Positions 9,402 to 17,644 of a stretch of DNA of 64,000 nt are shown one piece after another (within the stretch, counting starts at the first letter, position 1; each line of letters starts with the position of its first letter). Made by a program: the position numbers and the translations under genes. This DNA comes from CAMYOC01 sp963704875 (GTDB lineage: Bacteria; Pseudomonadota; Gammaproteobacteria; Steroidobacterales; XN24): contig CAVPIA010000005.1 of the NCBI GenBank assembly GCA_963704875.1, positions 496,001-560,000 of the forward strand. The letters are read 5' to 3'. A model generated the notes under the pieces. It saw only the letters and a program-made list of their open reading frames with translations, was not told where the DNA came from and did not search any database.

Positions 9402-10334
9402 ATGGGCGCAATCGGTATAGACCTCGGCGGTACCAAAACCGAGATCATCGCGGTGCACGATAGCGGCGCCGAGCTGTTACGCCGCAGAGCTCCGACGCCG
9501 CGGCAGTACCCGCAAACCCTGCAGTTGCTCGAGGAGCTGGTGGTCGATGCGGATGCTGTCGCCGGAAGCGGAGCCAGTGTTGGCATCGGCATACCCGGGA
9601 CGATCTCTCCGCTGACAGGCCGGATAAAAAACGCGAACTCGACCTGGCTCATCGGTCACGCGCTGGATCAGGATCTGTCCTCGAGGCTGCAGCGGCCGGT
9701 CACGGTGATGAATGACGCGAATTGTTTTGCATTGTCAGAGGCGGTAGATGGCGCCGGAGCCGGGTGCGGCGTGGTATTCGGCGTGATCCTCGGTACCGGG
9801 GTGGGTGGGGGCATCGTCGTCAACGGTCGTATCCTCGAGGGAGCCCAGCGCATTGCCGGAGAGTGGGGGCACAATCCACTGCCTTTGCCGTCGGCAGAAG
9901 AACTCGCCAGGCCTGTGTGTTATTGCGGACGCACAGCCTGTATCGAGATGTTCCTGTCGGGTCCGGCAATGGAGCAGGACCACAAATCAAAAACCGGCGA
10001 AACGCGCAACACGCGGGAGATTGTCGGCGATGCCGTACACGGGCACCCGGGGGCGATCGCGACCCTGGCGCGCTATGTAGAACGCCTGGGTCGCAGCCTG
10101 GCCGGCGTGGTCAATATTCTCGACCCCGATGTCATCGTGCTCGGGGGCGGGATGTCTAATCTGCCGGGCTTGGCTGAACGCACGCAAGCGGCAATGAGCG
10201 GCCACCTGTTCACCGATCAGGCGACCACGCCGGTGCGCAAAAATCTGCATGGTGATGCCAGCGGCGTGCGCGGTGCCGCCTGGCTGGGCGCCAATGCCCT
10301 GGCCGGTCAGTCGTCGACGGCCAGTTCAAGCTGA
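9402..10334 (+). CDS. mak: ROK-family sugar kinase, Mak-type fructokinase
   Basis: ATP-dependent hexokinase that phosphorylates fructose and, more weakly, other hexoses. The 310 residues closely follow E. coli Mak from end to end: IGIDLGGTKTEIIAV (ATP site), GIGIPGTISPLTGRIKNANS, NDANCFALSEAVDGA with the catalytic Asp, GEWGHNPLP, the ROK zinc motif CYCGRTACIEMFLSG, and VNILDPDVIVLGGGMSN. It stands alone, without a transporter or regulator nearby. Its last 28 bp overlap the end of the convergent DUF900 hydrolase gene. Confidence 0.92.
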   Translation: MGAIGIDLGGTKTEIIAVHDSGAELLRRRAPTPRQYPQTLQLLEELVVDADAVAGSGASVGIGIPGTISPLTGRIKNANSTWLIGHALDQDLSSRLQRPVTVMNDANCFALSEAVDGAGAGCGVVFGVILGTGVGGGIVVNGRILEGAQRIAGEWGHNPLPLPSAEELARPVCYCGRTACIEMFLSGPAMEQDHKSKTGETRNTREIVGDAVHGHPGAIATLARYVERLGRSLAGVVNILDPDVIVLGGGMSNLPGLAERTQAAMSGHLFTDQATTPVRKNLHGDASGVRGAAWLGANALAGQSSTASSS

Positions 10335-11269
10335 CCCAGATTTCCGCGCCGACGCGTCGGGACATAGTTGCGGTCGATATCGCCGCGCAGCGTGCAAGCC
10401 AGATCCGCGGCGAATCCGCGATCATGGAAATGCCATGAATGGTCCCAGGCACCGGCGCAACGCGGGTCCGGGGCCAACTGCCGGAAGTGCGGGCCACAGT
10501 CTATGCCGACAGCTTTTTGCGGAATCTGTTGCGGCAGACCGATGCGGCCAGCCCTGGGCGCTACACCTACCCGCTTTATATTGGAAAGCTTGAGCACCGA
10601 ATCGTAGGGATTGTGGTAATTGGTCAACCGTACACTGTGTCGATACAGTGAACTCGATTTCGAATCATTGCTGCTCATTGATCTGGCTGAGACATCGGCA
10701 GCAATAAACACGACCTGACTGGCGGTCCAGTTATGTTGCGCGATATGACGCCGGTCGTCGGCGTCGTCGAAGCCTTCGCGGACCACGTAGGCTCCGGTAG
10801 AGTGGGCGAGCAAATGCACGTTGAGAGCGCAGCCGCGCGTCTGCGTGACGGTCAGCAATCTGATGCAGTCGTCGACCAGCTTTATCGACGTCTTGCGCGC
10901 ATCGCTTCGATCTTCCAGATAGTTCAGCGCGATATTGTTGCTGGGCCAGTCGAAACTGACCACGGTGCCGGTGAATCCGGCACTGGCCAGGTTCTTTTTG
11001 AGCAGCCTGTGCCGTCGCAGTACCGCCGGCAGATCGGTGTTATAGCCATGGACGAAGACCAGAATATCCCCACAAGGGTGCCCGGTTACCGGGTCGACGC
11101 CACAGCTGGCTGCGCCCATGACCTCGTCAACCCAAGCTGATCGACTGATCATGTGCTCGGGTTTGTGGGCGCGTTGGTTCGACGGCAGACGTACGAAACG
11201 CGTCTTGCCAGGTTCCGAACCAAACGCTCCCTGACGGATATTGCGTACCGAAATAAGATAGTCGGGCAT
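10307..11269 (-). CDS. DUF900-type alpha/beta hydrolase
   Basis: A 320-residue soluble alpha/beta-hydrolase. The oxyanion region reads DILVFVHGYNTD, the strand-helix block FTGTVVSFDWPSN follows, and the nucleophile elbow is LLAHSTGAYVVRE, where Ser sits in A-x-S-x-G form. These features and the length match the DUF900/COG4782 family, whose substrates are mostly unknown. No signal peptide is visible. A His for the triad may lie in the C-terminal CAGAWDHSWHFHDRGF segment. The gene ends inside the 3' end of mak. Confidence 0.8.
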   Translation of the reverse strand: MPDYLISVRNIRQGAFGSEPGKTRFVRLPSNQRAHKPEHMISRSAWVDEVMGAASCGVDPVTGHPCGDILVFVHGYNTDLPAVLRRHRLLKKNLASAGFTGTVVSFDWPSNNIALNYLEDRSDARKTSIKLVDDCIRLLTVTQTRGCALNVHLLAHSTGAYVVREGFDDADDRRHIAQHNWTASQVVFIAADVSARSMSSNDSKSSSLYRHSVRLTNYHNPYDSVLKLSNIKRVGVAPRAGRIGLPQQIPQKAVGIDCGPHFRQLAPDPRCAGAWDHSWHFHDRGFAADLACTLRGDIDRNYVPTRRRGNLGQLELAVDD

Positions 11270-11455
11270 TGCGCGCTTCCTCGTGGCGATTCCTCGTGAC
11301 GGTTTCTGGTGACAGTTTCTCCGTCTCCAGAAAATAGCAGATCAGGCAGGTTCTCTTCTGGTCTGCCGTCCGCTTCTCAGTGCGCGTTACTGTCTGCTAT
11401 CGCATAATCCACAGGCAATCGCGGCAGCGGCGACGCAATCAGGAAGACTTTATTC

Positions 11456-12190
11456 ATGAGCGGATGCACCCGAGTTACCGTGCAGGCCTTGAGGCCTGTA
11501 TTGGCCGTATTCGCGTTACTGGCGCGAATCTGTATTCCTGGCTTTATGCTAACGCAGGCTGCGGCGGCCGAGACAGCAGGGCTCAGCGAAGCGGAAATCG
11601 ACGCACGACTGACGTTTATTGAGTCTCGACTGGACGCCGGGCGCAGGGATGCTGCGTTGTGGCAAAACGGTTGGCGTGCGGCTTATGCCGGCGTTGCGGT
11701 CGTCCAGGGCACGCTGGCGTTTACCGAGAACAGGAAGGACGATCAGGTTGCCAACGGCGTGGGCGCGCTGCGCGCCGTGACCGCCTTTACGCTGCTGACA
11801 TTGCGTCCGCACCCCGGCAGCAAGGGCGCGGATCCGGTGCGTGTGCTGACGGGTGAAACGCCGATGGCGCGCCTGGCCGAGGCAGAGTTGCTGCTGAAAC
11901 GCAGCGCGAGGCGGGCGGACGAACGTTATTCGCCGCGCAGGCATCTGATAAACATCGGCATGAACCTGGCTTTCGGTGGCATGATCTGCGCATTCGGAGA
12001 TTGCGCCGACGCGCCGCTCTCTGTTTTGATCGGAATCGCCGGCGGGGAAGCGGCTTTGTGGACGATGCCGACCCAGTCAGTCGCCGATTTGCAGACCTAC
12101 CGGCGCCGTTTTGGCGGTCAGGCGGAGACCCGAATCAGCTGGCAGATCTTGCCAGCGCCCGGTGGTGTTCAGTTGCGGGGTCGCTTCTGA
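11456..12190 (+). CDS. Hypothetical exported protein
   Basis: I do not recognise this 244-residue protein. It starts with a basic stretch and a hydrophobic segment ending in LTQAAAAET, a plausible Sec signal peptide cleaved after the Ala run. The mature part is helical, with Ala-rich segments such as RDAALWQNGWRAAYAGVAV and two weakly hydrophobic stretches (AVTAFTLLTL, SVLIGIAGGEAALW). It may be a small periplasmic or membrane-associated protein. It precedes an exported SRPBCC protein on the same strand, 95 bp away. Confidence 0.6.
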   Translation: MSGCTRVTVQALRPVLAVFALLARICIPGFMLTQAAAAETAGLSEAEIDARLTFIESRLDAGRRDAALWQNGWRAAYAGVAVVQGTLAFTENRKDDQVANGVGALRAVTAFTLLTLRPHPGSKGADPVRVLTGETPMARLAEAELLLKRSARRADERYSPRRHLINIGMNLAFGGMICAFGDCADAPLSVLIGIAGGEAALWTMPTQSVADLQTYRRRFGGQAETRISWQILPAPGGVQLRGRF

Positions 12191-12285
12191 GGCACCAGGT
12201 ACGAGATAATAAACAGCCAGCGGCTTGGCGCTCGTGACGTCGGGGCAGCTATGCTAAGGCTTAATCAGAGGCGGAGGTTCCCGAT

Positions 12286-12987
12286 ATGAGACGACTCCTG
12301 GTTCTGGCGGCACTGCTGCCGATGATGTCCCTGGCGCAGAACACCGCGAGTGTCGAGGTGACTGTTCCGGCCAGTTCCGAAAAGGTCTGGCGATTGCTGA
12401 CCACTGACAAGGGTCAGGCGAGCTGGCTCTACCCCGGTGCCGAGATCGATCTGAAAAACGGCGGGTATATGCGTAGTGGCGCCGCAGATGGGCAGAAGCT
12501 CGATCTCACCTGGCCGTTAAACGGTGAGATTCAGACCTTCGAGCCGGGGCGGATGTTGTCTCTGGCCGACGCCGGCCCGGCCACGCCTTCGGGCAGCGCT
12601 GACAAGCCCTGGTGTGTGATCTATCTCCAGCCGATCTCGGATCAGCAGACCCAGATCCGGGTGTCCGCCATGGGTTATCCGGATACGGCATATGGTCTGG
12701 CTCTGATGGCGCGCTTCAAGAACGAATACCAGGCTGCGCTGGATCGCCTGGCAGTTCATCTGGGCGCCACGCCGGTCGCGGCGAAGCCCGCCGTGAAGCC
12801 CGCAAGCGTAGTGCCGGCAGCGGCGCCCGCCGGCGCGGTGGCGAGCAATGCTGACGACATCGATCGGGAAATGACCAAGGAAGAGGTCGAGATCAAAGAG
12901 GCGGAGGAAGGAGAAATTCCCGAAAAAGGCGGTTGGCAGAAAGGCGAAGAACCGCTGTCTGTTTCGGATCACTTCATTCCGGATTAG
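12286..12987 (+). CDS. Exported SRPBCC (START/AHSA1-like) domain protein
   Basis: A 233-residue protein with a clear short signal peptide (MRRLLVLAALLPMMSLAQN). The SRPBCC core follows: VTVPASSEKVWRLLTTDKG, ASWLYPGAEIDLKNGGYM and RMLSLADAG, patterns typical of ligand-binding AHSA1-like domains. The C-terminal 70 residues are a low-complexity Ala/Pro/Lys linker, then an acidic tail rich in Glu. GGAGG lies 8-9 bp before the ATG. A periplasmic location for this normally cytoplasmic fold is somewhat unusual; the ligand is unknown. Confidence 0.7.
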   Translation: MRRLLVLAALLPMMSLAQNTASVEVTVPASSEKVWRLLTTDKGQASWLYPGAEIDLKNGGYMRSGAADGQKLDLTWPLNGEIQTFEPGRMLSLADAGPATPSGSADKPWCVIYLQPISDQQTQIRVSAMGYPDTAYGLALMARFKNEYQAALDRLAVHLGATPVAAKPAVKPASVVPAAAPAGAVASNADDIDREMTKEEVEIKEAEEGEIPEKGGWQKGEEPLSVSDHFIPD

Positions 12988-13077
12988 TCATTCCGCACTG
13001 GATCCGGAGCCGGCCCGGGACCCGCCGCCATCATGTTTGCAGGACAGGTTTGCAGGTCGGCGGACTTGCTCCTGCAC

Positions 13078-13284
13078 TCAGTAGTGCGGCGGCTTCTCGT
13101 CTGCTGCTGAGTCTGCCGGCGCGGGCTCGGACGCGCTGTTCACGCGTTGTTCGAGTTGTCTGCAGAATGCCTGCAGCTGATCTATTAATTGCTGCTGGCG
13201 GTAGACCACATCGCTGAGTTCGCGGGTGGCGTCTTCCTGATACGCAAGCTTGATCTCGATTTGCTCGAGGCGGTTCTCACTCAC
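13078..13284 (-). CDS. slyX: SlyX family protein
   Basis: A small coiled-coil protein of 68 residues. It has the family pattern NRLEQIEIKLAYQEDAT, heptad repeats through VVYRQQQLIDQLQAF, and the invariant C-terminal PPHY. I place the start at the GTG at 13284, because AGGAG sits 7 bp upstream and the family usually begins directly with the E-x-R-L helix; an ATG at 13299 is an alternative. Function in bacteria is not established beyond an early link to FKBP-type SlyD in E. coli. Confidence 0.9.
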   Translation of the reverse strand: MSENRLEQIEIKLAYQEDATRELSDVVYRQQQLIDQLQAFCRQLEQRVNSASEPAPADSAADEKPPHY

Positions 13285-13400
13285 GAGCTTCTCCTGCATG
13301 GTGTGGCCGGTTCGGTCGCAAGCACCCGCTCAGCTCGACTGGGCCTGATGGAGGCAACACCCGGCTTACGCAGTGGATGCGTTGAGACGTCGGGCAGTGC

Positions 13401-14174
13401 TCAGCTGGTATTTACTGCGGTAAGTGGTGCCGGGTTCAGCCGCTCGTGCAGTCGCTCCTGCGTCGGCGGAATGACTGCCTGCTCATCAAGCGGCGTCACA
13501 ATCCTTGACTGCAACCAGCGCAACATCGGTGTCCACTGAGCGATATCCTTACGCACGCGATAGTGCTTGAATTCGTGGATGCCCATGCCTTCCTCTGCGG
13601 CATGAACGTAGTTTTGGGTATCACGCAACACCGCAATGACCGGAATATTTAGCCGTTGCAGAAAACGCATCAGGCGTGTGTACGAAACCGTGCCTTCGCG
13701 TACCCGATTGGCGACTACGCTGAGCCGGCCTTCGCGCCGGTCTTCCTTGGCCACCAGCAACAGATTGGAAATAAAGCCGGTAGCGGCGTGAATGTCTGTG
13801 TCGGATGGTCCGACCGGGATGACGATTGAATCAGCGCCGCGCGTGAACTCCACCAGGTTCTGCGCCGGTATCGCTGCCGAGGTATCGACAATCAAATAGC
13901 GCGTATCCGGGGGCGTACGCAATTGCCAGCTGCGTGTCGTGTGCATCGAGGTGTTACACGCGTCAACGCCATGTATCGCAGGCAGTTCGCTTGAACGGTT
14001 CCTGAGCCAGCGGCCGGACGACCCCTGAGGGTCACAATCCATCAGCACGGTCGCGTGGCCGCGTGAAGCGTAGTAGGCGGCCAGATTCGTGGCCAGGGTG
14101 GTCTTGCCCGATCCCCCTTTGGGATTTAACACAACGATTTTGCGCGGACCCGGTGACATCGGCTGGATACTCAT
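13401..14174 (-). CDS. ParA/MinD-like ATPase (orphan)
   Basis: A 257-residue deviant-Walker ATPase. The P-loop NPKGGSGKTTLATN (residues 18-31) has the signature Lys of ParA/Soj proteins, followed by VLMDCDPQGSSGRWL (Walker A' region) and LIVDTSAAIP (Walker B, with Thr-Ser in place of the usual Pro-Pro). The protein would dimerise on ATP and position a cargo. There is no parB-like gene or recognisable parS set beside it, so a chromosome-partition role is unlikely; such orphans often place chemoreceptors, carboxysomes or other complexes. The upstream 80 bp is AT-rich and could hold the promoter. Confidence 0.88.
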   Translation of the reverse strand: MSIQPMSPGPRKIVVLNPKGGSGKTTLATNLAAYYASRGHATVLMDCDPQGSSGRWLRNRSSELPAIHGVDACNTSMHTTRSWQLRTPPDTRYLIVDTSAAIPAQNLVEFTRGADSIVIPVGPSDTDIHAATGFISNLLLVAKEDRREGRLSVVANRVREGTVSYTRLMRFLQRLNIPVIAVLRDTQNYVHAAEEGMGIHEFKHYRVRKDIAQWTPMLRWLQSRIVTPLDEQAVIPPTQERLHERLNPAPLTAVNTS

Positions 14175-15089
14175 CCCTGACTAAATGAAGAATTCAATGA
14201 AGATAAATCTGATCCTGACATGAACCTTATAAACTAAACATAACGGCTTGTTTTTCCAAGTGCGGAACGCTGACAGCGCGAGATTGAACGGGTCCGGTCC
14301 GGCTGCTGTCGGCGAGAATCCGGCACCCGGCTCGGCGCTGGCGGCACATATGGTGTCCCGGCATAGCCTTGAGCCCCACATCTTGTGCCTGCTTCATGGA
14401 GCCATTTGCCAGTGACTTTTCAGGTGAATTGTTAGCTTTGTCGATGCAAGCATTGTGAAAACAGCGTTTTCCGCAAGCTCCGCTGCGCCGGGTCTGCTGG
14501 CGCGGGTCAGGCAGGGTGCCTGTCTGGCCTTGCAGCATCCCCGTCGTTTACCACCAGCTCGCTTAACGCCAAATAGCCCGCGGTGTAAGTGAGCTTATTC
14601 CGGCGGGCCGCTGGCGCATGCAGCGTCGGCAGCCACATCGCGCAGTGCTCAGGCATTGGCACGCAAACGTCAGGGTGCAATCGTCAGGGTGCAATCGGGC
14701 AAGGTTCCGGGGCACCGGTGCGGCATTCCTGTTGCGATGCCCTTGGGGTGAGTCCCGAGATGAGCCCAGAGATGAGTCTCCGGAAAAAGTGGGCGTGCCG
14801 ATGCATGCCGGTTCACGGAGAATTACGCGTGCGAACTTTGCACGTCGAATGAGCCCCGGGCTTCGCGCGCAAAAATTGCATGTGATTCTGGCAGATCGGA
14901 CCCACAGTCACGGACCATGATCGGCGTTCCGGTGAACGGACTTCGAGCTGGGGGTCAGTTATTTCTTGCAGTTATTTGCGGCGGTTATTTTGGGCGGTCG
15001 TCTCTGCCGACCAAAGTCCGGCGACAGCGTTGCCCATGCCCTGGTCATGGATGCAGGTAGTTCGTATGGCAAATCGGAGCGCGGAAATG
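14175..15089. other. Gene-poor intergenic stretch with short repeats
   Basis: About 0.9 kb without a supportable gene. The first 85 bp, upstream of parA, are AT-rich. The remainder is GC-rich and full of short imperfect repeats, for example CGTCAGGGTGCAAT twice at about 14668-14695, GATGAGCC/CAGAGATGAGTC around 14760-14777, and TTATTT/CAGTTATTT copies around 14957-14990. Open frames here on both strands have no protein-like composition. It separates the parA/slyX area from the sigma factor region and looks like degraded sequence. Confidence 0.55.
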
Positions 15090-15440
15090 TCAGGCTATTG
15101 CCGGTTGCGCGAGTTCCAGTTTGACCGTGGATCCAGCGCCAATGACCTCGATGCCCTTCCGGCCCGCGATTGCGTCGAGTGGGATCGCTGTCTCAAATTC
15201 CCTGCTCTCGGTCAGGCAGATGCCACCGGGAAGTGCTCCGACGACTTCTATCCCCCACCAGTCCGGAGTTTCGGGATAAACCCGGTGCGACAGGAACACA
15301 TCCATGCGCGTCGACGGAGCGGTGCCTTTTACGACCAGCACGCGGCCGGCTGGTCCGTTATTGGTGACAAAGGCGTGTTCGAATTCAACCAACCGACAGC
15401 TGCTCGGAGGTGCTGTCCCCACCAGTGGTTCACTCAACAT
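15090..15440 (-). CDS. Hypothetical protein
   Basis: I do not recognise this protein. From the ATG at 15440 it is 116 residues and looks like a single beta-rich domain: DVFLSHRVYPETPDWWG, IEVVGALPGGICLTE and AIPLDAIAGRKGIEVIGAG. The open frame extends upstream to 15710, but that part is Arg/Pro-rich and unlike protein. No signal peptide or membrane segment is seen. The opposite-strand frame has random composition, so this strand is favoured. It is divergent from the ECF sigma gene, about 540 bp away. Confidence 0.5.
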   Translation of the reverse strand: MLSEPLVGTAPPSSCRLVEFEHAFVTNNGPAGRVLVVKGTAPSTRMDVFLSHRVYPETPDWWGIEVVGALPGGICLTESREFETAIPLDAIAGRKGIEVIGAGSTVKLELAQPAIA

Positions 15441-15798
15441 CTGTTGCTGACCGTCCTTTTTTTCTGCTCGCGCTTCCCTGTGCTGCAAGAAAGTATCCAA
15501 CGTCCCTGTCGGATACGGCATTCGACCTCTCGCGAGGGCACCTGAGGCAACCGTTGAGCGCCAGGCGGACAGAGGGTCCCTGGGGGGAGGGGCCCGGCCC
15601 GGCGCTCGCCGGTCTTGTGCGGTCCTTTTACAAAGGACTGCCGGTGGAGCCGCTGTTGTCTCACCCTGCTGGAAATATTTTTTCCGCGGCTGAACGGTTG
15701 ACTTCTTCACCTGTTCGCGTGATCAGCGAGTAAACTATTCAATGCCAAGGTCGGATTTAGCGCATGGTATGCGCATCCCGGCCATGATGTTCCAGGGC
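15441..15798. other. Intergenic region upstream of the sigma factor gene
   Basis: This stretch lies between the hypothetical gene at 15090-15440 and the sigma factor. It contains a G-rich block near 15580-15612 and some inverted short repeats. No open frame looks like protein on either strand and I see no RNA gene. Confidence 0.5.
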
Positions 15799-15845
15799 GG
15801 AACGGGTTTTTTGGCAAGGAACGGAACAAGAAAAATAATGCAGTC
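15799..15845 (+). promoter_or_regulatory. Candidate ECF-type promoter (repeated GGAAC, GTC -10)
   Basis: Three copies of GGAAC, the classic ECF -35 element, lie at 15799-15803, 15818-15822 and 15823-15827. The last is followed by an A-rich 15-bp spacer and GTC at 15843-15845, the usual core of an ECF -10. It sits 132 bp before the sigma factor ATG. This would fit autoregulation by the sigma factor encoded just downstream. There is also an opposed GTTCC at 15789-15793, forming a dyad with the first copy. The pattern is short, so chance cannot be excluded. Confidence 0.4.
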
Positions 15846-15976
15846 CGCATCCAATATTGACGTCCCCCGACGACGCCAGCTGCGCTCTGCAGGCGCTGTT
15901 GCCCCGACTGGTCGTGGACGCTTTTCCGGCGGGGCCAGAGCGAGACCGGCGAGGCCGAGATCGGGGAGAGCGCCGC

Positions 15977-16594
15977 ATGGCTCAGATGCCTGACAGCGCC
16001 CCGCTGGACGAAGCAGCCCTTGTCGCCGATCTGGTGGCACGAGTGCGGGCAGGTGACGTCGAGGCCGAAGGCCAGCTCTACAAGCGCTATCATCGCGGCC
16101 TCTATTTCTTCATCAGACGTCTGACCCGGGATCCGGATGCAGCTCAGGACCTTTGCCAGGAAGCCTTTGTGATCCTGTTGCGGAAGTTGCGAACAGACGG
16201 ACTGGACGAACCGAAGAAGCTAAATAGCTATCTGTACGGAATTGCCCGCAAATTGAGTTCGCGCAGTATCGCGCTACGGCGGCGGACCGAGGACTATGGC
16301 GACAACGACGTGCTGGATCGGGTTGCAGACTCGCGGCCGGATCCCTACCTCCAGGTATCACGCGATGAAACATTGGCTATGGTCATGTCCATGTTCGATG
16401 AGCTGACGGTCGAAAGGGATCGCCAATTGCTGCTCCGATTCTGGGTCTACGACGAAGACAAAGACACCATTTGCGCTGCGCTGGATATCGATCGCGGCCA
16501 TTTTCATCGGGTTATCTACCGTGCGCGCAACAGATTTCGCGAATTGCTGCGCAAGGCTGAGGAGCGCAACAGTTTGATTTTGGTGAAGGAATGA
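15977..16594 (+). CDS. ECF-type RNA polymerase sigma factor
   Basis: A 205-residue group 4 sigma-70 protein. Region 2 begins at AEGQLYKRYHRGLYFFIRRL and contains DAAQDLCQEAFVILLRKL and LNSYLYGIARKL. Region 4 follows after a linker with ERDRQLLLRFWVYDEDKDTI, an ALDIDRGHFHRVIYRARNR helix-turn-helix and a short tail. The ATG at 15977 has GGGGAGAG 6 bp upstream; the open frame begins at 15857 but its first part is Arg-rich and unlikely to be translated. It lies 88 bp before a zinc-finger membrane protein that is the likely anti-sigma factor. Confidence 0.93.
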   Translation: MAQMPDSAPLDEAALVADLVARVRAGDVEAEGQLYKRYHRGLYFFIRRLTRDPDAAQDLCQEAFVILLRKLRTDGLDEPKKLNSYLYGIARKLSSRSIALRRRTEDYGDNDVLDRVADSRPDPYLQVSRDETLAMVMSMFDELTVERDRQLLLRFWVYDEDKDTICAALDIDRGHFHRVIYRARNRFRELLRKAEERNSLILVKE

Positions 16595-16682
16595 TAACGG
16601 CGTCACAATTTGCTTCAGCCAGGTGCGATAACCCGGCCCTCGCTTGCAGTACCTAGGCATATCCACACCGCGGGAAGCACCC

Positions 16683-17384
16683 ATGCACCATAAGGAAGCC
16701 AAAGACAACATGCTGGTTGACCGATATCTCGCGGGCCGCTTGGACCCGCGTGAGCGGCGCCGATTCGAACAGCACTACTTGGGCTGCGAACTTTGCCTGG
16801 AGGACCTGGAGCTGACCGAGAAGCTCCGCGCTGGCCTGCGGGATGTGGCCGCCCACACAAGGTCTGATAGCCATGCCGAAGCCATTCATGGCGCTGGCAA
16901 AATCCCGGCGAACTCTAATGAAACCGGACAGGTTTCGCGCCAGGCACCGCGCTACGCGATCGCCGCCAGCATCGTGCTGGCCGCATCCCTGGTCACGGTC
17001 GGGCTTTCGCACAGAGGCCCGGGTGATACTCTGGTTCCTGCTGCGGCAGAGGTGTTCCCGATACACGCCACGCGGAGTGTTGCGGGCGAGGCCAGTCTGA
17101 TTCGTCTGGGTTCAAGCGATGCCTCGGCAGTGCTGCTGGTGGATCCTGGCCGGACGCAGAAATACGACTACCGGATTTCGCTCAGCAGGCTCGATGAGAA
17201 CGGAGTCCGGATTATTGCGCAGGCAGAAGCCGTCAGACCCAGCTATGAAGCCTTGATTGCGATCACGGTCCCGGGACGGTTGTTGGTTCCTGGCCCGCAC
17301 CTGATCGCCGTTGAGGGACGCGCAGGCCCCGACGACGCCTACTCTCACATTACCGAGTTGGGTTTTAACGTCGCGGCGAACTAG
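16683..17384 (+). CDS. Putative membrane anti-sigma factor with zinc-finger (ZAS-like) domain
   Basis: A 233-residue protein in three parts. The N-terminal cytoplasmic domain carries VDRYLAGRLDPRERRRFEQH followed by HYLGCELCLEDL, the H-x3-C-x2-C pattern of zinc-binding anti-sigma domains. One transmembrane helix (YAIAASIVLAASLVTVGL) follows. The periplasmic domain of about 120 residues is beta-rich (DPGRTQKYDYRISLS, LLVPGPHLIAVEG). The layout and position directly after the ECF gene make it the probable anti-sigma factor, holding the sigma factor until an envelope signal arrives. The periplasmic domain resembles a sensor but is not one I can name. Confidence 0.82.
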   Translation: MHHKEAKDNMLVDRYLAGRLDPRERRRFEQHYLGCELCLEDLELTEKLRAGLRDVAAHTRSDSHAEAIHGAGKIPANSNETGQVSRQAPRYAIAASIVLAASLVTVGLSHRGPGDTLVPAAAEVFPIHATRSVAGEASLIRLGSSDASAVLLVDPGRTQKYDYRISLSRLDENGVRIIAQAEAVRPSYEALIAITVPGRLLVPGPHLIAVEGRAGPDDAYSHITELGFNVAAN

Positions 17385-17644
17385 TCGAGACTCTGGTAGC
17401 GGCGGACCGGCCGTTGTCGACTGTACCGCCTGCTGCCGCGGTCGGGTGATTCTGGCTGGCTTTCCCCCTGACTGGCTTTACCAAAGGGTGCCCCGGGGAT
17501 TTTCCACGCTAGCAGTGTAAGACGCCGCGGTGTAAATCGCAGCCGCGCGATTCGGAAAAGCACCTCAGCCTGATTGCCCGGTCATCGACCCCGGAGCTCA
17601 AACGCGGAGTGCTGATTCGTTGGCGTCAATTCAGTTGCGATCTA
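17385..17644. other. Convergent intergenic gap, no feature seen
   Basis: About 260 bp between the anti-sigma gene and the end of the trypsin-like gene. I see no open frame with protein-like composition and no clear terminator hairpin with a T-tract. Confidence 0.5.
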
